29,424 bases of DNA from JAWXBR01 sp034440235 (GTDB lineage: Bacteria; Bacteroidota; Ignavibacteria; Kapaibacteriales; Kapaibacteriaceae): positions 1-29,424 of the forward strand of contig JAWXBR010000039.1 of assembly GCA_034440235.1 (NCBI GenBank). The letters run 5' to 3'. The notes beneath the pieces are model-generated. The model was not told the DNA's origin and did not search any database. It saw only the letters and a list, made by a program, of their open reading frames with translations. The first letter of the stretch is position 1; each line of letters starts with the position of its first letter. This document shows positions 23,724-29,424 of the stretch, in pieces. Made by a program: the position numbers and the translations under genes.

Positions 23724-24608
23724 CTAACGCAGATCTTTTAGTTTTTGTGTCCACACCGACACATCTATCCCCGTTTGCGATCCGCGCTGAATGGCTTGGT
23801 TCAATAACAACCGAGCGCGCGTTTCGTTACCAAGAGAAAACGTTGTTACGGCCTGTTCACCCAGAGCCTTTACTTCCTGCTCTGCCAACTTTGCCTTGCG
23901 GGCATGTTCTACGGCCATTGCGAAGTAATCTTCGCTCCGAGCCAAGTTGTTGTTCTTCCTGAATGCCAAGCCTAGCGTCATCGCTTGAAGCGTTGCTTTT
24001 ACGTGATCACCAGATGCCACAACAGCATCGAAGTCTTTCTCAGCTAGAACTAGGGCAGAGAGACTGCCTTCTGAGTTCATATTGATGGTATTTGAGTTAG
24101 GGGTCGCGTCCGCATTGCGTCCGCGAGGGGTCTGATTTGGCTGAGCGTCGGTTCCTGATGGCTGAACCGCGTTAACTTCTGCTGCAGGAGCAGGAAGCAC
24201 AACTTCAGGTTCTGCAACCGCAGGAGTTTCGCTAGCTGTAGGTGTAATAGCGGCAACGGGCTGTGGGGCCGGCTGTGTGTAGTAGTAGACAGCGCCTGCT
24301 GTTACTAGAGCAAGCGCGGCACCACCAAACCATGACCATGCTGACGACAGGCCACTTAAAAAGCCCCCTGAGGTCGCGCCCCCTACAAGAACCTTAGCAG
24401 CCACAGAGTTTTCTACGGCGTTAAGGAAGTGTGCGGGAACAGCAATGCTCGGTGCGGCCTTTGCGAGCATGCCCTCTAGCGTCAGCATGTTGCTGAACTG
24501 GTGGGCGAACTCTGGCGATGAGGCTTTGCGTGCTTCGAGTTCGAGGAGCTGGTCCTCGCTCAGGGAGCGGTCTAGAAAGCCTGCGAGTAGGGTGTCGTCA
24601 TTTGTCAT
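23724..24608 (-). CDS. Anti-sigma factor-like membrane protein with helical C-terminal domain
   Basis: A 294-residue protein whose start overlaps the sigma-factor stop by 4 bp (ATGA on the minus strand). The N-terminal about 65 residues (L-L-A-G-F-L-D-R-S-L-S-E-D-Q-L-L-E-L-E-A) look like the cytoplasmic helices that bind ECF sigma factors; the H-x3-C-x2-C zinc site of ZAS-type factors is absent. One membrane helix (about 92-110) is followed by a proline/alanine-rich stretch and a helical TPR-like domain (about 200-290) in the periplasm. Partner position is the main support for the assignment. It probably sequesters the adjacent sigma factor until an envelope signal arrives. Confidence 0.75.
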   Translation of the reverse strand: MTNDDTLLAGFLDRSLSEDQLLELEARKASSPEFAHQFSNMLTLEGMLAKAAPSIAVPAHFLNAVENSVAAKVLVGGATSGGFLSGLSSAWSWFGGAALALVTAGAVYYYTQPAPQPVAAITPTASETPAVAEPEVVLPAPAAEVNAVQPSGTDAQPNQTPRGRNADATPNSNTINMNSEGSLSALVLAEKDFDAVVASGDHVKATLQAMTLGLAFRKNNNLARSEDYFAMAVEHARKAKLAEQEVKALGEQAVTTFSLGNETRARLLLNQAIQRGSQTGIDVSVWTQKLKDLR

Positions 24609-25156
24609 CGTAGTTCATCTAATATCGGGGACAACGTGAGCTGGATCATTTTCTTCGCCCTGAACACCCGCACCTTGGCTAACGAAACCGTAATGCTAAG
24701 TGCGTGGGCAATGTCTTCGTAGGGCAGGTCATCGAAATACTTCATTTCAAGTGCTTCTCTGAATTCTGCCGGTAGTTTTTCAATGGCGTCGTGTAGGGCC
24801 TTTCGGAGAAGAAAATCGTGTTTTGTGTACGATTCATCTTCATCCGGTGGCATCACCTCGTCTGTAATCTCGGTTGTGTGTCGCCGATTACGCAAGGCTT
24901 TTAGACAGGAATTCCGAGCGATGGTAAACATCCAGGCGGCAAAGCTGCCCTCAGAAAACGACTGTCGCTTGTCAAATACCGTCATCGAGATTGTCTGAAA
25001 CACATCCTGGGCGTCTTCATGGCTCCCAAGTGCCCTCAAACAGTAGCCATACACACGCTTGTCGTACCGCCTGAAAAGGGTCCTAAAAGCCTGTTCATCG
25101 CGATTATCGCGCACCTGCGCGAACAAGTCTTCGTCTGTCATTAGTGTGTGTGTCAT
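24605..25156 (-). CDS. ECF-type RNA polymerase sigma factor
   Basis: A 183-residue sigma-70 family protein. Region 2 shows A-F-R-T-L-F-R-R-Y-D-K-R-V-Y-G-Y, D-A-Q-D-V-F-Q and F-A-A-W-M-F-T-I-A-R-N; region 4 shows L-P-A-E-F-R-E-A-L-E-M-K-Y-F-D-D-L-P-Y-E-D-I-A and V-R-V-F-R-A-K-K. Regions 1.1 and 3 are missing, as in ECF factors. ATG 25156 (M-T-H-T-L) is chosen over ATG 25141 and over the longer frame to 25231, which adds an unrelated proline/cysteine-containing stretch; the true start could be either ATG. It is co-transcribed with the anti-sigma gene and divergent from a barrel gene, a likely target. Confidence 0.92.
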   Translation of the reverse strand: MTHTLMTDEDLFAQVRDNRDEQAFRTLFRRYDKRVYGYCLRALGSHEDAQDVFQTISMTVFDKRQSFSEGSFAAWMFTIARNSCLKALRNRRHTTEITDEVMPPDEDESYTKHDFLLRKALHDAIEKLPAEFREALEMKYFDDLPYEDIAHALSITVSLAKVRVFRAKKMIQLTLSPILDELR

Positions 25157-25247
25157 GCTCTCGCAGTTGAGTACAGGGCAAGAACCCGGCTTAGCCCGGG
25201 GGGTTACAGCTAGAGCGGTTACGGACGTCAATTGCCGTAAATTCGCT

Positions 25248-25287
25248 GGTCACGGTTCCTACAAGTTGGTCACGGTTCCTACAAGTT
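25248..25287. repeat. Perfect 20-bp tandem duplication upstream of the sigma factor and barrel gene
   Basis: GGTCACGGTTCCTACAAGTT occurs at 25248-25267 and 25268-25287, with a decayed third copy from 25288. Read on the minus strand, each copy holds GGAACC, which resembles the GGAAC core of ECF -35 elements, 98 and 118 bp upstream of the sigma start. No matching -10 element at standard spacing was found. Confidence 0.9.
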
Positions 25288-25319
25288 GGCCACTGTTCAA
25301 CAAAATAGCAGGGGTTTCT

Positions 25320-26063
25320 ATGCGCGGCACGTTCGCGGTGGTGTGCGTTTTCATGGCAGCCTTGGGGATGAGTGCGCAGACCGACATGACGGCACCTCCA
25401 TCGATGAGTATGGATGGACAGGCGTATAAAATCCAGATCGGACCGTCTCTGGCGTTTTTTGGCGGCGCGATGAATACGATTTCGGCCGAGGGACGCAAAA
25501 CGCGTCCCGATTTCTTTGCGCTCCCCGCATACGGCATTGCCGTTTACGCACCCTTTGGTACCGGCGTAAAGATGGGCGGCAGGCTCGACCTCGGAATCAT
25601 CTCTACAGGTACACGCACGCGTCCGTACGAATTCTTCGATGGCAATACTTCCTGGGAAGGATACATTAGAGAACGTTATCAATACTTCACAATCGCGCCT
25701 TCGATTAACCTGGCAGGTGTGAACCTTGGCGCAGGCTTTAATATTCCGATGAGCGGTCAGATGTGGCACCCCGACAGGTCTTCAGAAGCATTCGATGTCG
25801 ATCGCTCAACAATGAAGCTCGCTATTGATGTCCGACTAGGTACAATGATCGAAGTGTATTCGCATAGTCTCGGCACGCTCTATGTAGAGCTTCAGGCGAA
25901 GTATTATGTGACCGGACTCTACAATGATGACAAGTACACCATGGGTAACACGGTGAACCAAAGAGGCGATCCGAGCCAGGACTTCCGCACATACGATATG
26001 CTCGACAACGTGCCTGCTGGTGCGCAGTTGGGTGTGAGTTACTTGTTCGATCTTACGTTTTAA
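25320..26063 (+). CDS. Predicted outer-membrane beta-barrel protein
   Basis: A 247-residue protein from ATG 25320, six bases after an AGGGG purine run. A signal peptide (about residues 4-19, ending A-L-G-M-S-A-Q) precedes an OMP_b-brl-like series of strands: Y-K-I-Q-I-G-P-S-L-A-F-F-G-G, L-P-A-Y-G-I-A-V-Y-A-P-F-G, K-M-G-G-R-L-D-L-G-I-I, and an end strand A-Q-L-G-V-S-Y-L-F-D-L-T-F whose terminal phenylalanine fits a BAM recognition signal. The frame is open upstream to 25059, but that part is antisense to the sigma gene. Position opposite the ECF sigma gene suggests control by it; that is inference. Confidence 0.72.
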   Translation: MRGTFAVVCVFMAALGMSAQTDMTAPPSMSMDGQAYKIQIGPSLAFFGGAMNTISAEGRKTRPDFFALPAYGIAVYAPFGTGVKMGGRLDLGIISTGTRTRPYEFFDGNTSWEGYIRERYQYFTIAPSINLAGVNLGAGFNIPMSGQMWHPDRSSEAFDVDRSTMKLAIDVRLGTMIEVYSHSLGTLYVELQAKYYVTGLYNDDKYTMGNTVNQRGDPSQDFRTYDMLDNVPAGAQLGVSYLFDLTF

Positions 26064-26074
26064 GAGTTTTTATT

Positions 26075-26118
26075 CGAGCACGTCGAAAACAAAACACGAG
26101 CACGTTGACAACAACACA
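26075..26118 (+). repeat. 22-bp tandem duplication between barrel and lipoprotein genes
   Basis: Copies 26075-26096 and 26097-26118, both beginning CGAGCACGT, differ at 3 of 22 bases and abut directly. They lie in the 83-bp gap, after the barrel stop and before the lipoprotein start. Confidence 0.85.
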
Positions 26119-26146
26119 CCAAACACTACTCAGAAAACAAAACATC

Positions 26147-26806
26147 ATGAAGACTATTCCACTCGTTGCAGCAGCCCTTATCGTATTAGCGTTTGTACCG
26201 TCATGCAAAGAAGGTCCAACCGGCGCCCACCCAGGCCACGAACTGGTTGTGAAATACAACGATGGAATTCTCAAGGACCTTACCACAATCAAGAGCGCCG
26301 AAGTAATGGTAAGTGGCGACAGCATTGTTATGCAAACGCTTCCATTACGCAGCGATACCATTGTTCAAGGTAAAATGCTGTTCGAGGTGCTCGAATCGGG
26401 TGTTGGAATAAGCAGCGCAGAGCTAATTGTAAACTTTGCAACTATGCCTTCCACGCCGGGCAGTTATGCCTTTACTGCTGCTAAAGCCACAGCGCAGGGA
26501 AGCGCAACAGTCGCAACAGGTGTTATTCTGAATATTGAGAACGGCACGTTCTATGCAACCGAAGGTACGATCGTCATCACCGAAGCTCGCGTAGAGAACG
26601 GCCTTGTTAAAGGGTACAGCGGCTATATCAATGGCAAACTGAAAAGTGTCTGGCCTAAAGGCTTCAACCCAGGCATCGGAGGCTTAGTACCACCCGGCTT
26701 CGATATCTCTAACCCCTCGCTCATTGGCGAAGAACTCACACTCCATAGCTGTCCGTTCAAAACCCGCAGCAACAGCAGCGTTCCGGTTATCGCACCCATC
26801 GACTAA
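26147..26806 (+). CDS. Predicted lipoprotein
   Basis: A 219-residue protein from ATG 26147. The signal peptide M-K-T-I-P-L-V-A-A-A-L-I-V-L-A-F ends in a lipobox V-P-S-C with C20 as the lipidated residue, so it should be membrane-anchored in the envelope. The mature part is beta-rich (A-E-V-M-V-S-G-D-S-I-V-M, A-E-L-I-V-N-F-A) with a G/P-rich C-terminus, and I do not recognise a family. The frame extends upstream to a TTG at 26105, but that would bury the signal peptide. It may work with the preceding barrel protein. The TAA overlaps an ATG (TAATG at 26804), the first of a ladder of four 16-bp repeats. Confidence 0.78.
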   Translation: MKTIPLVAAALIVLAFVPSCKEGPTGAHPGHELVVKYNDGILKDLTTIKSAEVMVSGDSIVMQTLPLRSDTIVQGKMLFEVLESGVGISSAELIVNFATMPSTPGSYAFTAAKATAQGSATVATGVILNIENGTFYATEGTIVITEARVENGLVKGYSGYINGKLKSVWPKGFNPGIGGLVPPGFDISNPSLIGEELTLHSCPFKTRSNSSVPVIAPID

Positions 26807-26861
26807 TGATCGAGACATCCTGTGATTGAGACATCCTATGATCGAGACATGCAATGATTGA
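26806..26861 (+). other. Overlapping mini-ORFs bridging lipoprotein and oxidoreductase genes
   Basis: ATG 26806 (overlapping the lipoprotein TAA) encodes MIETSCD and stops at 26827-26829. GTG 26822 encodes MIETSYDRDMQ and stops at 26855-26857, overlapping the oxidoreductase ATG as ATGA. ATG 26838 encodes MIETCND and stops at 26859-26861. The oxidoreductase itself begins M-I-E-S-S. Confidence 0.45.
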
Positions 26862-26869
26862 GTCATCGC
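26806..26869 (+). repeat. Four 16-bp repeats, each headed by a start codon
   Basis: Units at 26806, 26822, 26838 and 26854 begin ATG, GTG, ATG and ATG and share the core GAT-T/C-GAGACAT. The fourth ATG is the start of the oxidoreductase. Since 16 is not a multiple of three, the starts are in different frames. Confidence 0.93.
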
Positions 26870-28107
26870 CGTGGGAAGATGTCTTCCTTACGTATGATGT
26901 CGTTATTGTTGGTGCAGGAATTATTGGCCTTTCCTCGGCCATCGAGATTGCCGAACGCAATCCCACCCTACGTATCACAGTGCTCGAACGCGGACTCATT
27001 CCCACAGGTGCAAGCACACGCAATGCAGGTTTTGCATGTTTCGGCTCGCTCGGCGAAATACATGCCGACATACTGGGTATGGGGCAAGAAGGGGCTTTGA
27101 GCGTAGTAGCGAAGCGTGTTGCCGGACTCCGTAAGCTCACAGATCGTTGTGCAAAGAGTGAGATAGGGTATGAAGCCCTAGGCGGACACGAACTGTTCTT
27201 CGAAGAACACGATGGACTCGCGCGTCTGCCCGAAATAAATGCATTGTTAGAACCATTGCTGGGCAAGGATGTCTTCACACGCCGCGACGACTTAATAAAA
27301 ACTTTTATGTTCGGTCCGCGCGTTCATGCACTCGTGCACATCAAACACGAAGCAACCGTACACAGCGGACTCCTTATCAACGCTCTCTGGAAAATCGCCG
27401 AGCAGCATGGCATTCGTATTCTTACTGGCGCACTTGTTACTGCCATAGACGATCGTGTTACTGCCATAGACGATCGTGGTCAACAGAACCATGCGCTCAC
27501 AATCAGCACCATCTCGGGTGAGCACACAATTCATGCTGGCATTGCGGTGCTGGCCACGAACGGCAACATGTCGCAGATAACCGTTTCAGCAACACGGCAG
27601 AACCCAGAACCGATGCAGACTCTTGCAATGCAGACTCTCGCAACACCGACTCTAACGCCCACAGCGGCCCCAACATTCTACCCTGCACGAGGTCAGGTAC
27701 TCTTAACTGCTTCCATCGAAGGTCTGCCCTTTAAAGGGTCGTTCCATTTCAATGACGGATATTACTACTTTAGGAATCTTGGAAATCGTATTCTGTTTGG
27801 TGGCGGACGTAACACCGATTTCGAAGGCGAGCGCACGCGCGACATGAGCACAACCGAGCCCCTTCAAAAAAATCTCGACGAATTGCTGCGCACCGTTATC
27901 GCTCCGGGACGTGAAATCGTTGTCGAAAAGCGATGGTCGGGCACCATGGCATTTGCGGCCGATAAGCAGCCGTGTGTCGTCCAGATTGCACCAAATGTCA
28001 TACTCGCCTTCGGATGTAACGGCATGGGTGTAGCGCTCGGCAGCAACATTGCGACCGAGGTCGCCTCGCTGGTGGGTAATTTGCAGTATGGCCAAGGCAA
28101 AACGTGA
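26854..28107 (+). CDS. FAD-dependent amino-acid oxidase-family oxidoreductase
   Basis: A 417-residue DAO-family flavoprotein. Residues 15-30 (D-V-V-I-V-G-A-G-I-I-G-L-S-S-A-I) are the FAD-binding beta-alpha-beta fold with G20, G22 and G25, and the ribose-binding acid is in V-L-E-R. T-G-A-S-T-R-N-A-G-F-A follows, then near the end R-W-S-G-T-M-A-F-A and F-G-C-N-G-M-G-V-A-L-G, as in glycine oxidase/PuuB-like enzymes. The substrate is unknown. Two in-frame repeats interrupt the middle: V-T-A-I-D-D-R twice (residues 195-208) and M-Q-T-L-A-type units (254-268). ATG 26854 lies in the fourth 16-bp repeat. The 3' end overlaps rlmN by 20 bp. Confidence 0.85.
   Translation: MIESSPWEDVFLTYDVVIVGAGIIGLSSAIEIAERNPTLRITVLERGLIPTGASTRNAGFACFGSLGEIHADILGMGQEGALSVVAKRVAGLRKLTDRCAKSEIGYEALGGHELFFEEHDGLARLPEINALLEPLLGKDVFTRRDDLIKTFMFGPRVHALVHIKHEATVHSGLLINALWKIAEQHGIRILTGALVTAIDDRVTAIDDRGQQNHALTISTISGEHTIHAGIAVLATNGNMSQITVSATRQNPEPMQTLAMQTLATPTLTPTAAPTFYPARGQVLLTASIEGLPFKGSFHFNDGYYYFRNLGNRILFGGGRNTDFEGERTRDMSTTEPLQKNLDELLRTVIAPGREIVVEKRWSGTMAFAADKQPCVVQIAPNVILAFGCNGMGVALGSNIATEVASLVGNLQYGQGKT
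27436..27477 (+). repeat. Perfect 21-bp tandem duplication inside the oxidoreductase gene
   Basis: Copies 27436-27456 and 27457-27477 are identical and in frame, doubling V-T-A-I-D-D-R. Perfect identity points to a recent event. Confidence 0.97.
27613..27657 (+). repeat. Three 15-bp repeats inside the oxidoreductase gene
   Basis: Units at 27613, 27628 and 27643 (ATGCAGACTCTTGCA and variants) are in frame and encode M-Q-T-L-A, M-Q-T-L-A and T-P-T-L-T, forming a threonine-rich insert in the substrate-domain region. Confidence 0.88.
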
Positions 28108-29194
28108 CATCGTAAAGGGTCCGCAAGAGCTCAAGGGTCTGCCTCTTGCAGATCTCGAGCGACTGCTGCTCTCAATGGACGAAAAGAAATACCGAGCAAA
28201 GCAGATCTACGATGCGTTGTACATACAACGCGTAGATGATGTGCAAGAGATGACGTTGCTGCCACATGCGCTTCGTGATGCGCTTGCTGCAACTACACGC
28301 ACATCGAGTGTTACGCTGCAAACAATGCAAGAGTCGGCAGACGGAACGAAGAAGTTTCTGTTCGACCTGCTCGACGGACGTTCTATCGAGAGTGTGTTAA
28401 TACCAAGCGAAATGGTCGAAGAAGACGGACATCCACGGCGTCGCACATTATGTGTTAGCACGCAGGTCGGATGTAATCTTGGTTGCGAATTCTGTGCAAC
28501 AGCATCGCTGAATCTTGCGCGCAATCTCACTTCGGGCGAAATAGTAGACCAGTTCCTGCAGGCGCAGAAGCACAGTGTGCGTCCGATTACCAACGTCGTC
28601 TTTATGGGCATGGGCGAACCCATGAACAACTACGACGAGGTTATGAGGTCCGTCGAAATCCTCAACGACCAACGCACCAACATGATTGCAGCACGTCGCA
28701 CAACCATTTCAACGGCAGGTGTGATTCCGGGAATTATTCGCATGGCAGACGAAGGCAAGATTATAAAGCTGGCAGTTTCGCTGCACGCGACTACGCAAGA
28801 AGTGCGCGAACAACTCATGCCCATTGCAAAGAAGTATCCGCTGAAAGAGTTGCTCGAAGCAATCGATTACTACTACCGCAAGACACACAAAACCGTTACG
28901 TACGAATACATTTTGTTCGACGGACTCAACGATGGTGCCGATGATGTTGCGCGTCTAGCAAAGATTGCGCGCCGCATTCCAACGAAGGTGAACGTCATAC
29001 CCTTTCACGAAATAGACTTCACACACCCCGAAGGATTCGCTGCCACTCTAAAACCAACGCCTCCTTCACATCTGCAATGGTTTATTGACAGGTTGCGCGA
29101 AGAAGGCGTTCAAGTGTTGATTCGGTCGTCGAGCGGACTCGACATCGATGCGGCATGTGGTCAGCTAGCTCTCTCTGCTAACCCAGAACCTTAG
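28088..29194 (+). CDS. rlmN: Dual-specificity 23S rRNA/tRNA adenine-C2 methyltransferase RlmN
   Basis: A 368-residue radical-SAM enzyme that methylates C2 of A2503 in 23S rRNA and A37 in some tRNAs. The iron-sulfur cysteines are C129-x3-C133-x2-C136; C122 (L-C-V-S-T-Q-V-G-C) and C357 (A-A-C-G-Q-L) match E. coli C118 and C355. F-M-G-M-G-E-P-M-N-N-Y is the GEP motif that contacts SAM, and the N-terminal domain carries L-P-L-A-D-L and K-K-Y-R-A-K-Q-I-Y. ATG 28088 (M-A-K-A-K-R-D) lies inside the end of the oxidoreductase gene, with a 20-bp overlap and no clear Shine-Dalgarno sequence, so coupling is likely. The stop is followed by degenerate repeats. Confidence 0.97.
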   Translation: MAKAKRDIVKGPQELKGLPLADLERLLLSMDEKKYRAKQIYDALYIQRVDDVQEMTLLPHALRDALAATTRTSSVTLQTMQESADGTKKFLFDLLDGRSIESVLIPSEMVEEDGHPRRRTLCVSTQVGCNLGCEFCATASLNLARNLTSGEIVDQFLQAQKHSVRPITNVVFMGMGEPMNNYDEVMRSVEILNDQRTNMIAARRTTISTAGVIPGIIRMADEGKIIKLAVSLHATTQEVREQLMPIAKKYPLKELLEAIDYYYRKTHKTVTYEYILFDGLNDGADDVARLAKIARRIPTKVNVIPFHEIDFTHPEGFAATLKPTPPSHLQWFIDRLREEGVQVLIRSSSGLDIDAACGQLALSANPEP

Positions 29195-29263
29195 TGCTCA
29201 CGCAGAACCGTAGTCGATATGCGTCGAATCTTGGTCGTTAGTTGTTAAACTTTAGTCGATTGA
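29182..29263 (+). repeat. Four degenerate 19-21-bp repeats trailing rlmN
   Basis: Units at 29182, 29201, 29222 and 29243 share a CAGAACC-TTAGTCG-like core. The first includes the rlmN TAG; the aligned triplets in later units are TAG, TGG and TAG. Similarity falls with distance from the gene. The rest of 29195-29424 holds a terminator and no gene. Confidence 0.6.
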
Positions 29264-29270
29264 CGTCTCT

Positions 29271-29324
29271 AAAAAAAGCCCCTTTCGCGGCTACAGATCT
29301 GATTCTGTAGAGGGCAAAAGGGGC
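29271..29324 (-). terminator. Branched hairpin terminator
   Basis: GCCCCTTT (29278-29285) pairs with AAAGGGGC (29317-29324), and inside it CTACAG (29291-29296) pairs with CTGTAG (29305-29310). Seven As at 29271-29277 become a T-run after the stem on the minus strand, so it best fits a minus-strand gene to the right of the window. It could also stop rlmN transcription. Confidence 0.75.
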
Positions 29325-29392
29325 GTGTATTTGTCCTAACACACTTTATGTTTTCGAGGCCAATCTCGAGAAGGGTCTCGACTCTTAAGGTA

Positions 29393-29424
29393 TTACGGCA
29401 AAGAATCCAGCTGTTACGGCAAAG
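29393..29424 (+). repeat. Repeat of period 21 running off the window edge
   Basis: TTACGGCAAAG occurs at 29393-29403 and 29414-29424, the last bases of the window. More copies may lie beyond. There is no ORF in 29325-29424. Confidence 0.6.

Noticed and set aside
25059..25319. Upstream extension of the barrel gene at 25320
   Set aside because: It is antisense to the sigma-factor gene and would bury the signal peptide that starts at 25320.

Overview
The window looks like chromosomal DNA of a Gram-negative bacterium of the FCB group (Bacteroidota/Chlorobiota side). The evidence is type IX-style C-terminal sorting domains with a PNP motif, several signal-peptide outer-membrane beta-barrels, a GT9 heptosyltransferase with an N-terminal cysteine cluster, and a PASTA-bearing FtsI. 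Base composition is near 50% GC. A Kapabacteria/Chlorobi-type lineage is my guess from overall gene style, not a proven assignment. No tRNA, rRNA, transposase or CRISPR array was seen.

Layout. 1-5960: a cell-surface glycan block with a truncated GT2 enzyme, a barrel protein, a GT9 heptosyltransferase, a reverse-strand GT2 enzyme, a SAM methyltransferase, a GT4 enzyme and a 58-residue membrane protein. 5957-10667: an outer-membrane protein, a short MutY, and a large secreted protein gene broken by two compensating frameshifts. 10725-19368: housekeeping genes for cytidine deaminase, an MFS carrier, GMP synthase, a DJ-1 family protein, methionyl-tRNA synthetase, an FtsL-like protein and FtsI. 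19469-23676: a large T9SS-sorted protein and a barrel/OmpA-like protein, ending at a strong hairpin. 23724-26063: an ECF sigma factor and its anti-sigma factor on the minus strand, divergent from a barrel protein. 26147-29194: a lipoprotein, an FAD oxidoreductase and RlmN, followed by a hairpin terminator.

The most striking signal is at the gene junctions. At about ten of some 25 junctions there are short tandem duplications (periods 16-38 bp) that cover the stop codon of one gene and/or the start codon of the next. In seven gaps the space holds mini-ORFs of about 2-42 codons. These commonly start at a codon overlapping the upstream stop (ATGA, GTGA, TTGA, TAATG or ATGGTAA) and end at a stop overlapping or abutting the downstream start. 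Several mini-ORFs begin like the downstream protein and end like the upstream one, as expected if an ancestral overlapping stop/start junction was tandemly duplicated. This could form a chain of termination-reinitiation steps that keeps neighbouring genes translationally coupled. The sequence facts are direct; the relay function is inference.
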